DNA from: Cristatella mucedo
Lineage: Eukaryota; Bryozoa; Phylactolaemata; Cristatellidae
Length of the DNA stretch: 64,000 nt
Assembly: GCA_009760855.2 (NCBI GenBank)
Contig: WPIO01000249.1
Span: 64,001-128,000, forward strand
Direction: 5' to 3'
Shown here: positions 31,341 through 42,960 of the stretch, piece after piece
Layout: each line of letters opens with the position of its first letter
Position numbering within the stretch: position 1 is the first letter of the stretch
The notes under the pieces: generated by a model
Database searches by the model: none
Told to the model about the DNA's origin: nothing
The model's input: the letters and a program-made list of their open reading frames with translations, nothing else
Program-made: the position numbers and the translations under genes

Positions 31341-31819
31341 GAGTACAGAGCAAAGTTCTCATGCTGACCCACAAGGCCCGCCACGGCTTGGCTCCTCCGT
31401 ACCTAGCTGAACTGCTTCACGAGTTTCAGCTTTCCTTCCCCGCAGGTCCTTATGGACAATACATTAGCTTTTCCATTCTTCCGCTTAAAGACCTTTGGCG
31501 ACAGAAGCTTTAGCTCTGCAGGTCCTAGACTGTGGAACTTTCTCCTACTACTCTTACTCAACGGCAACTACTCTCCTGCTGCCGACTATGATGGCTCATT
31601 CTTTCCAGCCGTCCTGAGCTGCTACTTCCAGGCCACTTACTACCTCAACTCCAGTTCTGTCTCTCCTATGCTACCCGCTTTCTCTTTGTTGTGTGATGTC
31701 TGTTGCCTACCGAATGTGTACCAAAAGCCGCTTAGGCTGTGAATGGGCTATACCAAACTCTCCTGCGTAAAAACCCACATGATTTTCATGGCTTTGTAAA
31801 GTCACAGAAGGAGATAGAT

Positions 31820-32980
31820 TAAATTAAAGATCGGAGGGATGAGCTGTGTAGGGGAATAGGCATCATTTTTTTTCTTCTGAGATTCCGAGTTACAACCTGC
31901 ACTATTTCATAAAATATGGTGCTCTTCAGGCTAAACTAATAATGTGTACCGCAACCCTTGAGCCCTGCAATAGCCAACTTGAGTGCTCAACGTAATAAAT
32001 TTGTTGAAGCCTTCTCGAACAATCATCTTGCGAGGGCCCCATTCACCAATAATCTTGCCAATGCCAATGCTGAGCCAATGGCTAGAAATAAATTTGTATT
32101 CGTTGCCTTTTGCATATACGTAGTCACAAACAAAACAGTACTACAGGTTGACGTCTAATAAAAAAAATCACTTTAACTTAATTAAAACTGTTCACCAGGG
32201 TTGCAGTGTGGAATCATAAGCGTATACTGCCCTCGGATTGTATCTTATATAGATCAGTCAAAGTGAAGTCAGCACAGGAATTTGCTTTTGTTGTAGTCTA
32301 AATGGCAAGTTGTTGGCGCTAAATGAGCAAAGCACGGGTTAGAAAATATCTTGGCTTACTTCAACGAAGACTAAACAATTATCAAGAGTCCATCAAGATG
32401 CAAGATATTGAATTGAGCTTATTTTTCATTTTAGGTCATGGATACAGCAAATTAATGGAGTGGAGGTATAATCATGCTCTGTAAAAGTCAGTGAAATTAA
32501 CCGAAAGATGACAATCTGTACCAACATTGGGCCCAATTCAGATTTTTCATGAGCAAGTGCCATTGGATCTGCATTGAAGCTCGTTGCAGACCATAATTTA
32601 GGAAACTATGAGTGTTACGTGGTCTTTTAGATTTCTTCTGGGCTTTGCCAATCTCTGCCATCTTGAAATTTAACCACTACCGTAGAGTAGTGCAGGCTGC
32701 AAGTTAGAGGCTCATTGTGATAAGCATCGTGTTCGCTTGCCGTCTGCAAATTGCCTGATGAGACCGGCCCATGCCCATCCCAAGACTTCACTGCGATCAC
32801 AAAGCATGCAAATGTAAGCCTTTTATGTATGGCAGATGCTTCTGAAATGCACAAACCGATTCGTCACTCCAACGGATTTCGGCACGGCTTGCCTTGCAAG
32901 TAAGTGCATTTTTACGGGTTCGACGAATTACCGCAATACACTCTAATTGGGCTAACAACGACCGGACATAAGCGTTGCCG
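31820..32980. other. Anonymous sequence before the satellite
   Basis: No feature firmly recognised. Minus frames 32627-32854 and 32797-33012 include IRWSDES, a tetrapeptide context seen in Tc1-type transposases, but nothing around it supports a transposase (see rejected items). Confidence 0.35.
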
Positions 32981-33823
32981 AGCTCAAATTTTTCGCTGAT
33001 ATTGTAGTACACGTTCGAATTTAGCTATCCACCAAATTTCAAGTCGCTTTGTGCAAGCGAAATTGGGCAAATGAGCTTTGACACCGGACTCCTGTACCAA
33101 AATCCACCACAATCCACAGAAATCCATTCTAGTTGCCGTCAAATCCGCCACCGATCAGCTGCACACAGCTCAAAAAATTGTGCACTATCAAACTAAGCTA
33201 CTCTTACAATTTACCCAGAATATTTCGCGAAATTTCGCTCATGCGTTCTCACGAAGTCCACTGAAATAAGATTGCAGTGGCCCAGGTCACTACCACAATC
33301 CACTGCATTCCACGATGCAACGAACAAAATCCTGGTCGAAAAGCTCCTTTTTCGATTGCATATAACAGCACACTCTACGAAAATTGCACTAAAAAAGGTT
33401 TCACGTGAATTGGAACGGCCGTTCTCGTGCAATTCGCTGCAATCGACTGCAGTAGCCCGGGCCAATACCTCAATCCACTTCAATCCACATAATCTACCGC
33501 ATAAAAAGTCGAAATATATTAAGCCGAGCTCCAGTTTTTATTGCATATTAAAGTGCATCGTGCTGTGTGCACAACCACGTCAAATAAATACAATTGTGCA
33601 ACCTCGCACTGTGGCAACGGGCGGCAATCGCCTGAAATGACCTGGAAAAACCACAATTCACTCGATTCCACTGCAAATCATCCTTAAATCGCCATTGCAA
33701 AGCTCTAATTGACATTGAGTATATGACTAGACTCAGTTCAAAGTGCAGCCACAAAATTTCGCTCCATTGTGCTTACAAGTTCTCATGCAATTAATTGAAA
33801 TCGACTGCAACGACCAGGTCCCA
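32980..33823. repeat. Diverged satellite array, about 178-bp monomer, four to five copies
   Basis: Monomer boundaries are marked by GTTCTC at 33245, 33421 and 33779, with a weaker one near 33603. Each unit then has an AATCGACTGCA-like segment, a CCACAATCCACT..ATTCCAC segment, and a GAGCTC..TTTTT..GCATAT segment (near 32982, 33172, 33342, 33527 and 33705). Spacing is 170-190 bases. The array is interrupted at 33824 by LINE-A. It is not similar to the LINE or SINE families here. Confidence 0.75.
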
Positions 33824-33930
33824 TATGGGTGCTGACACTGTGCATGCTGCCACTAACCACATTTGCATGCTGACCCTGTGCATGTCACCCCTAACCATGT
33901 TATTCGTTTTGTTTGTTTATGAAGCACCCT
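33824..33930 (+). mobile_element. LINE-A 3' UTR fragment lacking the hairpin
   Basis: GGGTGCTGACACTGTGCATGC.. through CCCCTAACCATGTTATTCG..TTTATGAAGC, identical in order to the LINE-A 3' UTR at 58000-58085. It is cut off before the hairpin tail. Confidence 0.8.
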
Positions 33931-33944
33931 TGCTTGACTGCACT

Positions 33945-33988
33945 GCTGCTGCTACTGCCGAGCAGCTTAGCTCGGCAGTAGCAGCAGC
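33945..33988. repeat. Perfect 19-bp inverted repeat (hairpin) in a CTG/CAG-rich stretch
   Basis: GCTGCTGCTACTGCCGAGC at 33945-33963 and its exact complement at 33970-33988, with a 6-base loop. A 12-base G tract follows at about 34000-34012. Confidence 0.95.
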
Positions 33989-34059
33989 TCACGGGAACCG
34001 GGGGGGGGGGGGAACCAAAGGCAGCCAGCATCGTACGAAGCTGCAGACGAGGGAAACAG

Positions 34060-34112
34060 GCGACAGTTGCTGCTGCAGCAGCAGGCAGTAGCTGCTGCTG
34101 CTGCTGCTGCTA
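34060..34112. repeat. Short (CTG/CAG)n tracts in opposing orientation
   Basis: GTTGCTGCTGCAGCAGCAGG is followed by GCAGTAGCTGCTGCTGCTGC. Mirrored triplet runs can fold back on each other. Confidence 0.85.
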
Positions 34113-34114
34113 CC

Positions 34115-34875
34115 TTCCAAATAGTGGACATACAACGAGTGCACGGCCGTGGCCCACAGCCAGCAAGCATGGCATCACAGCGAAAGTCAGATGAATGACA
34201 GCAGACCCACGACCACCACCAATAACACCAGCAATATTTCACAGAGCCGGAAGCGGTCGCTGACCTCGTCCTTTGTCTCGTTGTCGTTCTGGAACTGTGG
34301 GTAAGCGGCAGCCAGCTATCGTGCTCTTTCGTGGCAGCACAGCCGAGTCGTGGCAAAGACTGAGAAGTAATCCGAGACGACGAGGCTGACGCTACATTCA
34401 GAGCTCGTCGTGCAGCAGACGCTCGGCAGCGATGGCGGTGGCAAGGCAGCTGTTGGACTTCTGGTCACTTTCGCTTTGCGAAATGGAATGCCGGTAACGC
34501 AGCATTCAATCGCAGATGCTAGAGACCTGCCCTTGATCGAGGCGAGCTTTCGAAGTGTATCTATGCAGCTTGGTAAGGGTATGTCGAAGGAAATGTAGTC
34601 CATGCCTGCCCATCTTGTCTGCAGTTCGATCGCATGCAGGCTCCTCTGAGAAGACTCTGGTGGTGCTAGCTGTCTCTCTAGCCCGGCCGAACGTGCCTAC
34701 CCTATCGATGCCCTTTTCGGGTTTTGAAAGCAAAGATTAGTTAACAGTAATTCCCAGCCTCTAGACCAGCACGGGCCAGTCCAGTAGAGCAAGGACTTTA
34801 GTCTGCCGCTTGCCGACCAACGACCGTGATAAGCTTTGTACAACTAATAATGGATTTGTTTAAAAAACAGGTAAT
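34115..34875. other. GC-richer anonymous region
   Basis: Several overlapping frames on both strands, none convincing. A plus frame from ATG ~34193 ends in LSFWNCG just before GGTAAGC. It could be an exon with a donor or the beginning of a LINE endonuclease, but there is no supporting context. Confidence 0.3.
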
Positions 34876-35055
34876 TGATAACAATAACACATTTCTATAG
34901 CACCCTAGGAGAACTAAACCTTTTTCTACGCACATTGCACAAACCGTAAAGGAAGCTCGCTGAAGGATGAGCAGAAAATGTGAAATGTCACTAAGCACAA
35001 CATTGTAAGATATGACATGACAGGGTCAACATGTATTCATGGTTAGTAGGATTGA
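34876..35055 (-). mobile_element. LINE-A 3' end, old
   Basis: ATAGCACCCTAGGAGAACTAAACC..TTCTACGCACATTGCAC (degraded hairpin), then the 3' UTR marks ATGACAGGGTCAACATG. Minus strand. Confidence 0.7.
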
Positions 35056-35334
35056 CCTAAAACATTTAACCCTAACATTACTTTACGATAAATATCCCAT
35101 CACGTGGGATTGTTTTCGTAGTATGACTTAGCTAAATACTGCAGTTTTATGGTAGATAAAGCACTATACATATACTTATATGCATATACACGCACACTAT
35201 ATACACGCATGCACATGTATACTTCACGACTGGGGTCGTGGCTTCAATTCTGCAGGTCAAATCAAATCTGCCTAGCGAAGACCAAACAGAAGCAACAAAT
35301 GCAGTTGCCCTGACTGCCAATGAACGTGCTCACA

Positions 35335-35335
35335 T

Positions 35336-35392
<57 letters not shown>
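35335..35392. repeat. (CA)n microsatellite
   Basis: About 28 CA units. Open Cys-Val and His-Thr frames across it are artefacts. Confidence 0.97.
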
Positions 35393-35394
<2 letters not shown>

Positions 35395-35398
<4 letters not shown>

Positions 35399-35870
35399 GA
35401 CTACCCTAGGTGGAATAAGCCACATCGCTTCGCTTTCCTGAGTTGCAGCAGAGACAATGACAAATACATTGAATCGGTTTTCGTGGCCGAGCTTTGCTGT
35501 AGCCTCGTGCATTTAGTTGCAGGGCAAGACGTGGCGACCCATTCATCTGCTCCGTCCACGGGAGGGTGCAGCATCCTGGAAATCGTATCTTCAATAGTTG
35601 AAACTTCAGTCACCGAGTAAACATACTGCTTACCCAGAGATCCTGATGCTCACCGGAAGGAGAAGACGAGTTAAATGCAGGTCACTGCTCTTCAGTCGTC
35701 CATCCCTCAGAGCTAGCACCAGACGTCGCTCTGAGCAGCGCCTACGCACACGAAATGTGTACTCAACTTGTACCTCAGCTCGATCACAGGCTTGACCTGG
35801 ATTTAGGCCTTGACCTGCGACCACTGAATCCGGCCCTTTGAGGATAAGGTTCGAATTCGTACCGTTTCGC
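35395..35870. other. Anonymous sequence
   Basis: Overlapping frames on both strands (35401-35613 minus, 35598-35795 plus, 35630-35917 minus) without recognisable content. Confidence 0.35.
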
Positions 35871-35872
35871 AT

Positions 35873-36545
35873 ATAATAATAACAATGCACTTGATAAAGC
35901 ACACTCAGAGAACTCAATCTCTCTCTAGGCGCTTTACATTTGCTGCAAAGGAAAATGCAATTGCATGGTGAGTAATATCAAGCTTGATAAACAAACAAAA
36001 TGAGTATCATGGTTAGGGGTGACATGCACAGGGTCAGCATGCAAATGTGGTTAGGGGCAGCATGCACAGTGTCAGCACGCAAAAGCACATGAAGGACGAA
36101 TAACAGGGACCCACCAAATGCTGTCCTAAATGGGTGTGTTTTGAAATTCTTTTTGAATGTGGTCAGGCCAGGAGATGTCTGACGCAGGTCGGGAGGGACT
36201 TCCAGACTTTGGGAGTATACGAACTAAATGCACGGTATCCAAAGGATTTGAGGTTTGTACTGGTATTTGTAGACTGTTGGATTCTGAAAAGCAGGTGGTA
36301 CTATGCTTGGCCTGATGGGGAGCATATCTGAAAGATAGGGTGGAGTCAAATAATGAAGTGACCTAAAAGTGAGCAACAAAACCTTGAAGTCAATCCGTTG
36401 CTTGCCTGGTAACCAGTGCAGGTCGGCGAGAAGTGGAGTAATGTGGCAACTGCGACGCTCACGACAGACAAGCATAACTGAGGAGTTTTGCACCAGCTGC
36501 AATCGCCTGATCGCACGTGCAGGTATGCCAGTAACTCATTTGGCT
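35873..36545 (-). mobile_element. LINE-A 3' copy
   Basis: Tail ATAATAATAACAATGCACTTGATAAAGC and hairpin at 35873-35945. Minus frames 36224-36502 and 36346-36570 carry the C-terminal domain (LADLHWLPGKQRIDFKV, LTPPYLSDMLP, FSPTCTGYQASNGLTSRF). One frameshift and a 5' truncation near 36545. Relatively well preserved. Confidence 0.88.
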
Positions 36546-38704
36546 GTAGAAGCATGCGTTCTACCGGCACAACCGAGGAATTCGAAGAATTCGAGCTCGG
36601 TCTGAGATCCTCGTGATGTTACAGTAGCTTGTGAATCATTCCTCCCATTCGATGGCAAGTTAGATCAGCCCAATCGGGCTTAGAGCTGTGGCGTGAGCCA
36701 CATTTTTTTTGCAGCGTGCTGCAACTACATTCGTTATGTAGGATTAACGTAGGATTAATGCATAGCTCGTGTCGACAGTCGACTTTTGACTTGTCTCTCT
36801 AACCAGTGCTGTTTCAAGATTGAGCCGTGGGTGGGTCAATATAGATGACACGGCTGCTCATGAAACAGAAACAGGTTACTTTAAAGTCTTTATTATAAGA
36901 ACGTTAAGCAGCCTTTCAAAAAAAGTTATCGTGCTGAGATTTTCAGTGCCCATCGTGTATATCTCGAGGCAGAAAGCCCTAGCCGGGTCCTAGCGATCGC
37001 CGGAGAGAGGCTGGGTAGGCTGCTGAGGTCCTAACAGGGCATCACATTCAAATAGCAATGATCTCGGTGCGCCTTGTGAAACATACCTTTCTGTAGCACT
37101 GATTGTGCAAGCAACATTTTAGATGGATGGCTCCAACTGATGTGCAGACGATTCAAAATTTGTGGCCCAGCCTGTGAAGGACCACTGGCCGCCATTGGGC
37201 TCCAACCGGAAAGGGTGAGCCAAAGACTGATGACGTCAGTTGAGCCATATACCATTCTGTTAAAACAGTTTCCCAATATGTGCTGGGTGGCTGATAATAT
37301 TTTGTTTTACATGGTATTTTATTTATAATTTGTTAGCTGTTGTGTGCATCTTGGCTGTGAACCGGAGCCTGATGTGTTTACAGTGGGGTGCACAGCCGGT
37401 TGTTTGGCAGGAGGGCAGACTATTAGCTGCTAGGTGCCCGTGGTCATGGGCCACCCAAGTTACAATTGGATCTCGGACAGCTAATACGGTTCGCATCCGG
37501 CAACACAAAATTGCCCCAGTCTGCTGCATGAAGTTGCTTTCAAGCAGTTGTCTGTTGTCTGTATGAGTTGCTATGCAATATTCTTGTATATGCTATCTAC
37601 CTACAAATTCATATCAGCTACCGCTGGTGCGACCAGAGGTAACCACTTGCACCGACTTTATACCTGTCAAGCCTACTATTACACGGGTACAGCACGAGCC
37701 TTTTCGGGTAAGGGGTTGAAGGGGATTTGACCCATCCATCTTAAAACTCTATTGAATCGATGCCAGAATGTGCCATGATTATGGAAACAAGCTGTTAAAT
37801 GAGTCTTTCTTCTTTAAGTGCTGCTTAGGTCAGGTTTGAGTGCCCAAGCTATACTACTGAGAGGACTTGCCATCCTGATTGCGAAGTTCAAGTCGATTTT
37901 GGTTAGCAAACCATAATTTGGATCGCCAGCCGTCGTGGTAAGTCAACTATTCCCGTTTCTGTCAGATAATATTGCGTTCAGCAAGTAGAGAACATTGTTT
38001 CTGCCAAGTCCAAACGTTTAGCCTAGCTTTCGGACGATTCAAATGTGCTGAGCATTAGATCTGAGCACGTCTATTGTCTCATTTTTAGCAAGCAGGGTTA
38101 CTCAAGAGCACATGATGGGAAAGCTTCACTCGTTCTCTTTGGTAGAGCAAAGAATGCTTCATCTTGGCTCAGCGACAGTCGCTTGTCTTTGCAGAAGTCA
38201 CGAAACTCTCTGGATTCTGATTGGCTAATGCACTAGTATGGCCTGTGACTGCAGTAGTTGTGCTGCAGCAAGCAGGGCAGAGTTGTGGCCTATAAGAATA
38301 AATTTGTACAGCGTTCTCAGAGCAACGTTAAACGAAAATGTCGAGCTGTACCGGGTTCAAACTCTGGATTACTTGATGCCCGTCTAGAGGAGGGTGGCTT
38401 GGCTACTGTGGAGGGTGCTGATTCTGCTTCTAACATCCAGGGCTTCTCACCTCCAGGACAGGCAAGCCAAGGGTGTGGCCATGCATTGCATAGGCTGCAT
38501 TTGCTGCAGTGACTTCAAGATTTCTTCTGGAAATGAGTAGCAGCTGACAAATTTTAGATACGATGTAGCGAGATATGAGATAGCCTGAAAAAGTAAAGCT
38601 AAGATAAATTAATCGAACAATCTAATCTTAGGACACCCTAAGAATCTTAAGACAGCCTAGAGTAGAGCGTGTTGTAGATAGTAGGGGTAACAGAATGATA
38701 ATAC
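36546..38704. other. Longest anonymous stretch without repeats
   Basis: 2.2 kb with no LINE or SINE match that I can see. Short frames (37031-37276 minus, 37330-37566 plus, 38258-38512 plus) lack domains. It is a good place to look for a unique gene with homology tools. Confidence 0.45.
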
Positions 38705-38920
38705 GTTTCCGTGCTGATGCTGTACATGCTGCCAGTAACCATATTTGCATGCTGACCCTGTGCATGTTACCACTAACCATGCTATTCTTGTTTATTGAGC
38801 ATGCTACCATTAACCATTCGATCGTGCTTCATTTGCAGCAAATGTAAAGTGCCTAGACAGACATTAAGTTCTCTGAAGGTGTTTTTTAAAATGTATTCTT
38901 CTTCTTCTTATTATTTTAAC
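38705..38920 (+). mobile_element. LINE-A 3' UTR and tail
   Basis: GTGCTGATGCTGTACATGCTGCC.. through CAGCAAATGTAAAGTGCC..ACATTAAGTTCTCTGAAGG and a CTT/ATT-rich end. Confidence 0.82.
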
Positions 38921-39539
38921 ATGTTGAGTGTCATCTACACTATGAGTAGTCAAAGATTCCTAACTCTCTGAAGCAGTCATCAGCCTGAGTTGAATACAGT
39001 GTCTTGGTCTGAATGCTGGCTGCTACTACCGTTACTGCTGCTGGTTCCTTTCTGCAGCCAACGCTCGCTAGAGTCGTCTTATTTGTGGCTGTCTCCTTTG
39101 GTTGATGGTTGCTGAAGGTGCTGCCTGTTGGCTTCTGTATGCTGCAAGTAGTCTGTAGTCTGCAAGCTGCCGTGAGCTGGCTGCTGCTGTTGGTTACTGA
39201 CTGCTTCCGGTGTAGCTGCATATAGCTGGTGGCTGCTTGCTGGTGGCTGCGTCTGTTGGGCTTCTTACTACGTTTTTGCCGTTTCTACTAGCGCAAGATC
39301 TGCTGCGCATGTGCTTTGGCAGTTATAGCTACACATTTCAGCTTTCACTAAGTCATGAACAGTTAGTAAGATTTTGAAATGTTTCTGCTAGTGCATTGAG
39401 GGATACTGCAAACCCTTGTGCACATTCATTGAACTAAAAGGGACTTCATTCGACGACAAAAGACTGCTGTTTTGCCTTTGACTAAGGTCATTCTGTCTAA
39501 GGTCATTCTGTCATTCTGACATTCTCAAAGCTCATTCAA
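38921..39539. other. Anonymous sequence, CTG-rich in part
   Basis: 38990-39290 is rich in GCTG/GCTGCT motifs. The minus frame 38940-39221 is Thr/Ser/Gln-rich as a consequence. 39480-39520 has two stuttered copies of AAGGTCATTCTGTC. Confidence 0.4.
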
Positions 39540-39885
39540 TTGCAATTCACTTTACAGCAAATGTAAAGCGTCTAGAGAGAGATTAAGTCGCAGTTGCCAC
39601 ATCACTTTACGTCTTTCCGAACTGTACTGGCTCTCAGTCAAGCAGCGACTTCAAGGTTCTGTCACTCCCTTTTAGGTCCTTTCGTTCTTTAGCTCCAGCC
39701 TACCTATGCGATCTATTCTACCATCAGGCTAAGCATCGTACCACCTGTTTTTCGAAATCGCATTTCTTACCTACACCTTATGCGAACCTCGAATCCTTTG
39801 GAGACTGTGCCTTCAGTTCGCATGCTTCCAAAGCCCAGAAGTCACTTCTACCTGGCGTAAGAGCTCTCCCTGACATAATAATAGT
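39540..39885 (+). mobile_element. LINE-A tail fragment joined to a LINE-A C-terminal fragment
   Basis: 39540-39585 is a LINE-A tail (AGCAAATGTAAAGCGTCTAGAGAGAGATTAAG) that breaks inside the hairpin. It is directly fused to C-terminal coding sequence homologous to 10010 onward. The fusion point marks the outer end of the duplicated block 39590-44835. Confidence 0.75.
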
Positions 39886-40680
39886 AATAATAATAATATA
39901 CTTTATGAAGTGACCTCAGAGAACTCAATCTCTCTTTAGGCGCTTTACATTAGCTGCAGAGAAAACACGATCGAATGGTCAGTGGAGCATTGCTTAATAA
40001 AAACAACAAGAATAGCATAATTCGGATGACATGCACAATGTCAGCATGCAAGTATGGTATTTGCAGCATGAAAAGCGTCAGCACGCTGAAGCACATGAAG
40101 GATGAATTACATGGACCGACTAAATGCTGTAATAAATAGGTGTTTTTTAGTTTCTTTTTCAACGTGGTCAAGTCAGGAGATGTCGTAGTGCAAGTCGGAA
40201 AAGAGTTCTAGGCTTTGAGTGGGTACGAACTAAAGGCTAGGTCTCCATTAGTTTGGAGGTTTGTGCGAGGTATTGGTAATTATAATATTATCACATTTCA
40301 TACGAGGACAGACTAATTATATTACTCTTATTATTACATTTGGTATAGCGCCTTAGAGAACTTAATCTCTATCAAGGCACTTCATGATAACACTTAAAAG
40401 GAGCTAAAACGTATACACTTATCACGTCGTTTAGTGAGTAAATATAATTCGTCCTCAGCGTTGTTATGTGTGCTGGTGTTGAGCATGCTGCCGGTAATTA
40501 CATTTTCATGCTGACCCTGTGCCTGTCTCCTCTAACCGTGTAATGCTTGTTGCCCTGTAAGCTTCTTGAGCATGTCAACAACCAAATGTTCAATCACTTT
40601 TCTTTTAATGCAAATGCAAAGTGCTTAGACAGAGATTGAGTTTTCCGACGGTGCTATGCAGTCTTTTTACTTATTATGTA
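39886..40680. mobile_element. Cluster of LINE-A 3' fragments
   Basis: 39886-40280 minus (tail plus C-terminal remains), 40318-40396 minus (tail only), 40397-40680 plus (3' UTR and tail). Same layout as 10290-11110, hence a duplicate. Confidence 0.75.
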
Positions 40681-41039
40681 ATATTTCTCTCCACAACTCC
40701 AAAAAAGTGGAAAGCAGTAGGCAAAGCAGCCGGCTAAATCCGTCGTGACCGTGGACGGCTAATTCCTTTGTTAATATCGTGATTTTCTGCATCATCTTGT
40801 TTCTGGGCTAGCAGCCAAGTAAATGGACTAAACGAAAACCATGATTGAAAATAACAGTCTATCTTTCGTCTGGCCGGTTGCAATTGTCAAGGGGAGTGGG
40901 CCACGTGTGAGCAAGACACGTGGTCTCTTCCTCTCTTCCGTCGTCTCTCACCTATACAGCCTTTCACCTTTTCCCCTCTTTCTGACATCACAGTCCCATC
41001 GAAAAATTCCAACTTGCATGGCAGTTTAGTGTTCTAGAA

Positions 41040-42960
41040 AGAACATAGTGTAATGTAATATAATGTAATGTATCTCCGTCTGTAACTCAACAAAGCCATA
41101 TTGATTATGTGGGTATTACGCAAGAAAGTTTCGTATAGCCCACTCTCAGCCAATGCGCCTTTCTGTGCGAATTCGGTGGCAAACGGACTTTGTCTCATGA
41201 AAACACAGAGAAAGTGAGAAGCATAGCCGATTCAGGAAAGCAGTTGACGTAGTGAGTAGCACAGAATATGCAGCTCAGAACCGTTGAAAAGGATGAGCGA
41301 TAGTCGGCAGCGGCAGAGTAATTGTCGTGGCGTAAGAATTGTGGAAGCGAGTTCCACAGTCTGGGACCTGCAGGGCTAAAGCTCCTGTCGCCAACGGTCT
41401 TTAAGCAGAGGAATTAAAAAGCAAATTTATTGTCCACATGGGACCCGAGGGCGCGAAGAGGCACAAGCTGGTGCAGCTGTTCAGCTGGGTACGAAGGAAC
41501 AAGGCCGTGGCGAGCCTTGTGGGTCAGCGTAAGAACTTTGCTCGGTATCCCTTGCTCAACCGGCGTCCATCCTAGCTGTTTTAACAAAGGAGGCACGTGC
41601 TCAAACCTCAAAGACCCGAAGACTAGTGTCGCAGCCATATTTATTGCCAGCTGCACGGATCTGCATGCTTTCTTTGGTACCCCAGCGAAAAGGCAATTAC
41701 AATAATCAAGCCAAGACAGAAGTAAGGAGCTAGTTAAATTCTTTGCTAGCCACTGTGGAAGAAAGCTACCAACCTTAGATAGGGATCGGACGTGATGGCT
41801 AGCTGTAGAAGCAGTATTCTAAACAAAAATTTTAAAATTGAGGCAGCTGTCAAAAACTACACCTAGATTTTGAGCGCTTGGTGATGGTCCCACAACAGCA
41901 TCACCTATTAGAAGAGCAACGCGTTTTAATCCAGCCACACGCTTAGGATGTGCTATGAGCAGCAGTTCAGTTTTATTGTCATTAAGTCATTATTTTCAAG
42001 AAATTTTCCGACACCCAGGATCAAATTTCGGCGAGGCAAGCATTCAGTTTATCGGTTGCTGCCACAGATTCCAACGGTTTAAATAGCAAATACAGCTGAG
42101 TATCGTCAGAATGCAAGTGTTATCCTATTACATTGTTTTTAATAAGTTTTCCTAGAAGTCTACTAAATGGAGAACAGCAAGGGACCGATGAGGGACCCTT
42201 GAGAACCTCCACACGTGGCCCTGCTCGCATGTGAGACCTTACCCCCCATACGACACGGATTGAACATGCTTGAATTGAATTGAATTTGGATTGAACATTA
42301 GCATGCTGACCCTGTGCATGTCACCCCTAACCATATTATTCATTTTGTTTGTTTTTCAAGCGTGATTTTACTTACCATTTAATTGTATTTCACTTTGCAG
42401 TAAATGTGAAGCGCCTATAGAGAGATTAAGTTCCCTGAGGCCGCTTTATCAAGTGAATTATAATTATTAATATTATTAAATATGGTCAGAAAGGTACGAC
42501 TTAAAACCCCGCCAGTACCACGTCAGCCACATCTATCAGTGTTCTCAATCGTTCAAGTAGAACATTGTGATCAACAGTGTCAGAGGCAGATGATAGATCT
42601 AGTAGAGCTAGGGCAGTGACGTTGCCGTCATCGTTGCCACGTAGAATGTCATTGTTAACATGAGGAAAGCATTTTCAGTGGAGTGCTGCCTCTTGAATCC
42701 TGATTGAAATGTTTCTGCCATTTCTTTCTTTTAAGTACGTTCAACCAGCTGCTTAGTGACAATTCTTTTCAATAATCTTTGACCATAAAAAAGGAAGGAG
42801 GGAAACTACATAATTCTGCAGCATTGCAGAAAAAGTCTTCTCGACCGTCAGCAGCCTTTATAACCTATTCGAGACTTTTAGATTTTCAATTCATTGATAA
42901 AGTTGTGTAGCCAGTAAATCCTTTACAATTGTATGTAGTTTTAGTGTGGTAAGGGTTGAC
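41040..42960 (-). mobile_element. LINE-B copy, interrupted
   Basis: The minus strand begins with the reverse-transcriptase block (FQSGFKRQHSTENA-like, ~42660-42720; DTVDHNVLL-like, ~42560-42600), continues after the inserted LINE-A (42262-42475), then GDAVVGPSPSAQNLG-like (~41890), and LLKQLGWTPVEQGIPSKVLTL in an 80-codon frame (41414-41656). It ends at GAGTTACAGACGGAGATACATT near 41060. The 12-base ..GATTGAACATG.. target sequence is split by the LINE-A. Confidence 0.83.
42262..42475 (+). mobile_element. LINE-A 3' fragment nested in LINE-B
   Basis: From about 42297, AGCATGCTGACCCTGTGCATG.. to hairpin GAAGCGCCTATAGAGAGATTAAGTTCCCTGAGG.. and TAATTATTAATATTATT. A short TTGAATTGAATTGAATTTGGATTGAACATT stutter precedes it. 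The palindrome partner (52440-52470) is uninterrupted. Confidence 0.82.

Larger units (their letters stand above)
29985..31815 (+). mobile_element. LINE-B copy with three nested insertions
   Basis: LINE-B order is traceable on the plus strand: a reverse-transcriptase block similar to TENALLHVNNDIL..ALALLDLSAASDTVD (~29995-30160), then a PKGSVLAPLLLSIYTLPLG block (~30530-30600) and a degraded YADD (~30640). Next come IGDAVVRSSSRARNLGVVFDTCLNF (~30830-30905), ELGWLPVDQRIQ (31160-31203) and RLKTFGDRSFSSAGPRLWNFL (31485-31545), with the 3' terminus CACAGAAGGAGATAG near 31805. Insertions: SINE-1 at 30180-30370, LINE-A tail at 30437-30525 and LINE-A tail at 31205-31340. The element is dead, with many stops. 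Confidence 0.85.

Noticed and set aside
32627-33012. Possible Tc1/mariner transposase because of IRWSDES on the minus strand
   Set aside because: Only this short motif fits. No second or third acidic catalytic motif, no helix-turn-helix and no terminal inverted repeats were seen, and part of the frame is diverged satellite sequence.
34193-34310. Start of a LINE endonuclease domain (..LSFWNCG) or an exon with a GTAAGC donor
   Set aside because: No following endonuclease motifs and no partner acceptor or homologue were found.
35330-35512. Cys-Val and His-Thr repeat frames on both strands
   Set aside because: Translation of the (CA)n microsatellite.
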